Source of the DNA: Verrucomicrobiota bacterium
GTDB taxonomy: Bacteria > Verrucomicrobiota > Verrucomicrobiia > Limisphaerales > UBA1100
DNA length: 8,062 bases
Direction of reading: 5' to 3'
Assembly (NCBI GenBank): GCA_028872645.1
Contig: JAPKDK010000125.1
Location: forward strand, 1-8,062
The notes under the pieces: model-generated
The model's database searches: none
What the model was told of the DNA's origin: nothing
The model's input: the letters and a program-made list of their open reading frames with translations, nothing else
Part shown: in pieces, positions 5,455-8,062 of the stretch
How the letters are laid out: every line of letters begins with the position of its first letter
Position numbering within the stretch: position 1 is the stretch's first letter
Translations under genes and position numbers: made by a program

Positions 5455-6516
5455 TCAACTGGAATTGGGATACGAGCCGAGGATTTTCACGAAGCTGCAG
5501 GTTTCGCTGAGTTTAGCGATGGCTTTGGCTACTTTAGGGTCTTCGAAATGGCCGTCGACGTCGACGAAGAAAATGTATTCCCACGCCTTGCGTTTGCTGG
5601 GCCGTGATTCAATTTTGGTCATATTCAGTCGGTGCGTGCGGAAGGGCTGCAGCGCGTTGTGGAGCGCGCCGACTTTGTCGTTTACGCTGAACATAAGGCT
5701 GGTGCGGTCGTTCCCTGAGGATGCGGCGCATTCGCCGCCGAGCACAAGGAAGCGCGTGGCGTTACCGCTGTGATCCTGCACGCCGGCTTCGATGATGTTG
5801 AGTTTGTATTTCTCGGCGGCGAGTGAGCTGGAAATGGCGGCGGCCGATTTGCTTTTGGCGGCCAGCGCGGCGGCGGCGGTGGTGGAGCTGCTGCCAATGA
5901 ACTCCACGCGCGGCATCGTTTCGCGTACCCAATTGCGGCACTGCGCGTAGGCTTGCGGGTGGGAGTAAAGTTTTTTGATATCTGCGAGCGTGCCTTTGCC
6001 AATGAGGCAATGCTCGATGGGCATAATGATTTGCGCGACGATTTTCAACGGGCTATCGACGAACATATCGAGCGTGTGGGTGACGACGCCTTCGGTTGTG
6101 TTCTCAACGGGCACGACGCCGTACTCGGCGCGGTTTTTTTCCACCTCGGCAAAAACTTCGGCGATGGTTTTCTGCGGGGAATAGCCGAGACTAGTGCCGA
6201 AGCGGCGCACGGCGGCTTGGTGCGTGTACGTGGCCTCGGGGCCGAGGAAAGCGATCTTGAAAGTTTTTTGCAGCGCGATGGAGCTGCTCATCACTTCGCG
6301 GTAAATATGGCCGAGCGATGCGTCGCTGATGGGGCCGTCGTTGAGCTTGCGGATGCGGCGCAGGAGGGCTTGCTCACGGTCGGGTTGGTAAGTGGATTTG
6401 CTGCCGGCGAGTTTGGCTTTGCCGATGCCGATCACGTGCTTGGTGCGACGGTTGAGCAGTTTCACGATTTGGGCGTCGAGCTTGTCAATCGCCGCACGAT
6501 GTTTTTGGATGCTCAT
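5455..6516 (-). CDS. pheA: Bifunctional chorismate mutase/prephenate dehydratase (P-protein)
   Basis: This 353-residue cytoplasmic enzyme converts chorismate to prephenate and then to phenylpyruvate, the precursor of phenylalanine. Residues 1-85 are an AroQ-type chorismate mutase domain; Arg7, Arg24, Lys35, Arg47 and Glu48 line up with active-site residues of the E. coli enzyme. Residues 86-262 are the prephenate dehydratase domain, starting KIAFLGPEATYTHQAA and ending with the catalytic TRF motif (254-256). Residues 272-350 are an ACT domain with GAL (283-285) and ESRP (303-306), the motifs that bind phenylalanine for feedback inhibition. So regulation is probably allosteric; I see no leader peptide or attenuator. 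The ATG overlaps the scpB stop (ATGA, 6513-6516), which suggests translational coupling, and AGAGG lies about 10 nt upstream of the ATG. Confidence 0.96.
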   Translation of the reverse strand: MSIQKHRAAIDKLDAQIVKLLNRRTKHVIGIGKAKLAGSKSTYQPDREQALLRRIRKLNDGPISDASLGHIYREVMSSSIALQKTFKIAFLGPEATYTHQAAVRRFGTSLGYSPQKTIAEVFAEVEKNRAEYGVVPVENTTEGVVTHTLDMFVDSPLKIVAQIIMPIEHCLIGKGTLADIKKLYSHPQAYAQCRNWVRETMPRVEFIGSSSTTAAAALAAKSKSAAAISSSLAAEKYKLNIIEAGVQDHSGNATRFLVLGGECAASSGNDRTSLMFSVNDKVGALHNALQPFRTHRLNMTKIESRPSKRKAWEYIFFVDVDGHFEDPKVAKAIAKLSETCSFVKILGSYPNSS

Positions 6517-7292
6517 TGTTGTTTGGATGCCTCTTCCACAACTTCGTCTTCATCATCATCGCCGTCATCCTCGAATTCATCGTCGTCGTAATCCTCCTCT
6601 TTCGCCTCGGCCTCGGCCGCTTCGGTGGCGAGTTCGCCGGCGTCGCTGTCCTTGGCGCCGGTGACTTCTTCGAGGCTCATTTGTTCGGGAGCGTCGTCGT
6701 CGTCGCCGGTGGTCACGGGAGCGTCGGGTTTGGTAATGGGCACTTGGCGCAGCTCCTCGGCATCGGGGAGTTCCTCGAGGCTGCGCAGGCCGAAGTATTC
6801 TAGAAACAACTGCGTGGTGCCGTAAGTCTGCGGGCGCCCCGGCGCATCGGCGCGGCCGGTCACCTCCACAAGCTCGCGATCGGTGAGCGTACCAATGACG
6901 CCATCGACGGACACGCCGCGAATCTCTTCCATCTGCGCGCGCGTGAGTGGCTGGCGATAGGCGATAATGGCGAGCGTTTCTAGCGCCGGTTTGGAGAGGC
7001 GCGTGGGGCGATTCTTCACGCCAACGAGCGCGCGCACCCACGGCGCGTGAGCCGGTTGGGTGACGAACTGCCACGCGCCAGCCACACACACAAGGCGATA
7101 GCTGCGACCGAGGCCTTCCACTTCGCCGGCCAAAATTTCCAGCGCGGCGGTGATGCCTTTGGTTTTCACGTTGGCGTGTTCCTTGCCATCGGCTTCCTCG
7201 CCGGCTTGGCGCAGGATGTCCTGCAGCTCCTTGGCGCTGAGCGGTTTTTGTGACGAAAATAAAATCGCCTCGAGTGTGTCCTTAAGTTCCAT
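6513..7292 (-). CDS. scpB: Segregation and condensation protein B with polyacidic tail
   Basis: ScpB dimers bind the kleisin ScpA and, with SMC, form the bacterial condensin that compacts and separates chromosomes. Residues 1-90 are the N-terminal winged helix, starting ELKDTLEAILFSSQKPLSA. Residues 98-175 are the second winged helix with SKPALETLAIIAYRQPLTR (100-118), EEIRGVSVDGVIGTL (122-136) and GRPQTYGTT (152-160), the best-conserved part of the family. Residues 197-259 are an added tail in which about 31 of 59 positions (197-255) are Asp or Glu; in 231-250 it is 16 of 20. Bacillus ScpB is shorter, near 200 residues, and the extra length here is this tail. The gene starts 2 bp after the scpA stop with no clear ribosome site, so translation probably depends on scpA. 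Confidence 0.96.
   Translation of the reverse strand: MELKDTLEAILFSSQKPLSAKELQDILRQAGEEADGKEHANVKTKGITAALEILAGEVEGLGRSYRLVCVAGAWQFVTQPAHAPWVRALVGVKNRPTRLSKPALETLAIIAYRQPLTRAQMEEIRGVSVDGVIGTLTDRELVEVTGRADAPGRPQTYGTTQLFLEYFGLRSLEELPDAEELRQVPITKPDAPVTTGDDDDAPEQMSLEEVTGAKDSDAGELATEAAEAEAKEEDYDDDEFEDDGDDDEDEVVEEASKQQ
6528..6704 (-). repeat. Low-complexity Asp/Glu-coding tract in scpB
   Basis: The 3' end of scpB is rich in GAT, GAC and GAG/GAA codons; the plus strand shows runs such as tcatcatcat and tcgtcgtcg. It codes for the acidic tail. Codons are mixed, so it is not a pure microsatellite, though slippage could change its length in blocks of three. Confidence 0.7.
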
Positions 7293-7294
7293 CG

Positions 7295-8062
7295 TTATTC
7301 GGAAATGGTTTCGGGGGTTTCCGTCAAAGGCACGGTGACCTCCAAGCCGTCATCGCCCTCGCCTTCGGTAATGATAATTTCCCCGAAGGCATCGCCTTGT
7401 GTAATTTTTATTTGTCGCAACCGAATCAATTCCAGCATCGCCAAAAACGTGGCCACCACTTCGCCCCGACTGGCGGCCTCGGCGAATAGCTCGGCGAAGT
7501 TAAACGATTGACGCGCAAGAATGCGCTCGCGGATGCCGGTGATTTTTTCCGCCACGGTAAATTGTTCGTCGTAAATTTCGCCGCCAACGGCGTTGCGTTC
7601 CTCCACGCGTTTGATGACGTCGTTCACCGCGTTGATGAGGTCGAAGATGCTCACCTCCACGCGCGGGCCGCGATCTTCGGGCATCTCGAAAGACTGCTTC
7701 GCAGGCAGGCGCGGGTAGATGTCCTCCTGCCGATGCTCGAGCGATTCGAGCTTGTCGGCGGCGTCCTTGAATTTTTTGTACTCAACCAGTTTGCGGATAA
7801 GTTCCCAGCGCGGGTCCTCGATTTCGTCGTCATCTTCCGCGGTCACTTGTTGATCCACCGGCAGCAATTCCTTGCTTTTGATGTAAACCAGCGTGCTGGC
7901 CATCACGAGAAATTCGCCGGCAACCTCGATGTCAAACTCGCGCATCAAGTCCACGTACTCGATGAATTCGCGCGCGATTTTCGTGAGGTTTACCTCATAG
8001 ATATCCACCTCCTCCTTCTTTACCAAATAAAGAAGGAGATCCATCGGCCCCTCGAACACCTC
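7295..8062 (-). CDS. scpA: Segregation and condensation protein A (kleisin), 5' end outside window
   Basis: ScpA is the kleisin subunit that bridges the SMC heads and recruits ScpB. The 255 visible residues begin E-V-F-E-G-P-M-D-L-L-L, the classic start region of the family, which is normally preceded by about 5-20 residues, so the true start is just beyond the window. The GTG at 8059 encodes the Val of that motif and is not a likely start. The N-terminal SMC-binding helical region (DIYEVNLTKIAREFIEYV) occupies about 20-37. ASTLVYIKSKELLPV follows at about 55-69, then a charged linker. The C-terminal winged helix includes RGEVVATFLAMLELIRLRQIKI (visible residues about 200-221). The last 20 residues are acidic. 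It is the first visible gene of the scpA-scpB-pheA-kdsD operon. Confidence 0.95.
   Translation of the reverse strand, partial: EVFEGPMDLLLYLVKKEEVDIYEVNLTKIAREFIEYVDLMREFDIEVAGEFLVMASTLVYIKSKELLPVDQQVTAEDDDEIEDPRWELIRKLVEYKKFKDAADKLESLEHRQEDIYPRLPAKQSFEMPEDRGPRVEVSIFDLINAVNDVIKRVEERNAVGGEIYDEQFTVAEKITGIRERILARQSFNFAELFAEAASRGEVVATFLAMLELIRLRQIKITQGDAFGEIIITEGEGDDGLEVTVPLTETPETISE

Noticed and set aside
5553..5566. 14-bp perfect palindrome with repeated GTCGAC
   Set aside because: It lies inside the pheA ACT domain and encodes V-D-V-D; a coding coincidence is the simplest explanation.
4517..5773. 418-codon plus-strand open frame across kdsD and the end of pheA
   Set aside because: It lies antisense to two clearly recognised genes and spans the boundary between them. 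The composition is shadow-like, with many His/Gly/Glu and no motif.
5953..6591. Plus-strand open frame opposite pheA ending in a serine run
   Set aside because: The serine run is only the antisense reading of the acidic tract of scpB.
1..8062. Mobile element, prophage, CRISPR array, tRNA, rRNA or riboswitch
   Set aside because: I saw no transposase, integrase, spaced direct repeats, cloverleaf or conserved aptamer core, and nearly all bases belong to recognised genes.

Overview
The window is an ordinary-looking, moderately GC-rich bacterial chromosomal segment, almost fully coding. It holds nine genes, eight on the minus strand and one on the plus strand. The gene content points to a Gram-negative organism: KdsD implies Kdo/LPS, there are a lipoprotein and secreted proteins, and the chromosome is organised by SMC-ScpAB. 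The scpA-scpB-pheA-kdsD order, the YwqK-type MORN lipoprotein, the secreted COG4099-type hydrolase and the long FmdB protein together suggest Verrucomicrobiota or another member of the PVC group. That assignment is inference from family knowledge; no 16S or other marker gene is present. Strong Shine-Dalgarno sites are rare upstream of the starts.

Right side (8062 to 4460, minus strand): a tight operon runs scpA (5' end outside the window), scpB, pheA, kdsD. The scpA-scpB gap is 2 bp, scpB and pheA overlap in an ATGA, and pheA and kdsD are 11 bp apart. It links chromosome segregation (condensin kleisin ScpA and its partner ScpB), phenylalanine synthesis (chorismate mutase/prephenate dehydratase) and Kdo synthesis (arabinose-5-phosphate isomerase). 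The functions are unrelated, so this looks like a housekeeping operon.

Middle (4411 to 2155): a small exported DUF4177-like protein with its own plausible promoter is followed by a secreted alpha/beta hydrolase, both on the minus strand. The hydrolase meets, tail to tail with no spacer, the only plus-strand gene. That gene encodes a lipoprotein with ten MORN/YwqK-type repeats on an almost exact 24-residue period, then a proline-rich linker and a small C-terminal domain.

Left side (2154 to 1, minus strand): an 85-bp divergent intergenic region separates the lipoprotein gene from a gene for an FmdB-type zinc ribbon with an unusually long Met- and Gly-rich C-terminus. A CPA1 cation/proton antiporter follows 33 bp later and runs out of the window.

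I see no mobile element, CRISPR array, tRNA/rRNA, integrase or phage gene, and no evidence of a new defence or mobile system. The points most worth a second look are the regular repeat lipoprotein, the FmdB extension, the polyacidic ScpB tail, and two promoter candidates that would give almost leaderless mRNAs.
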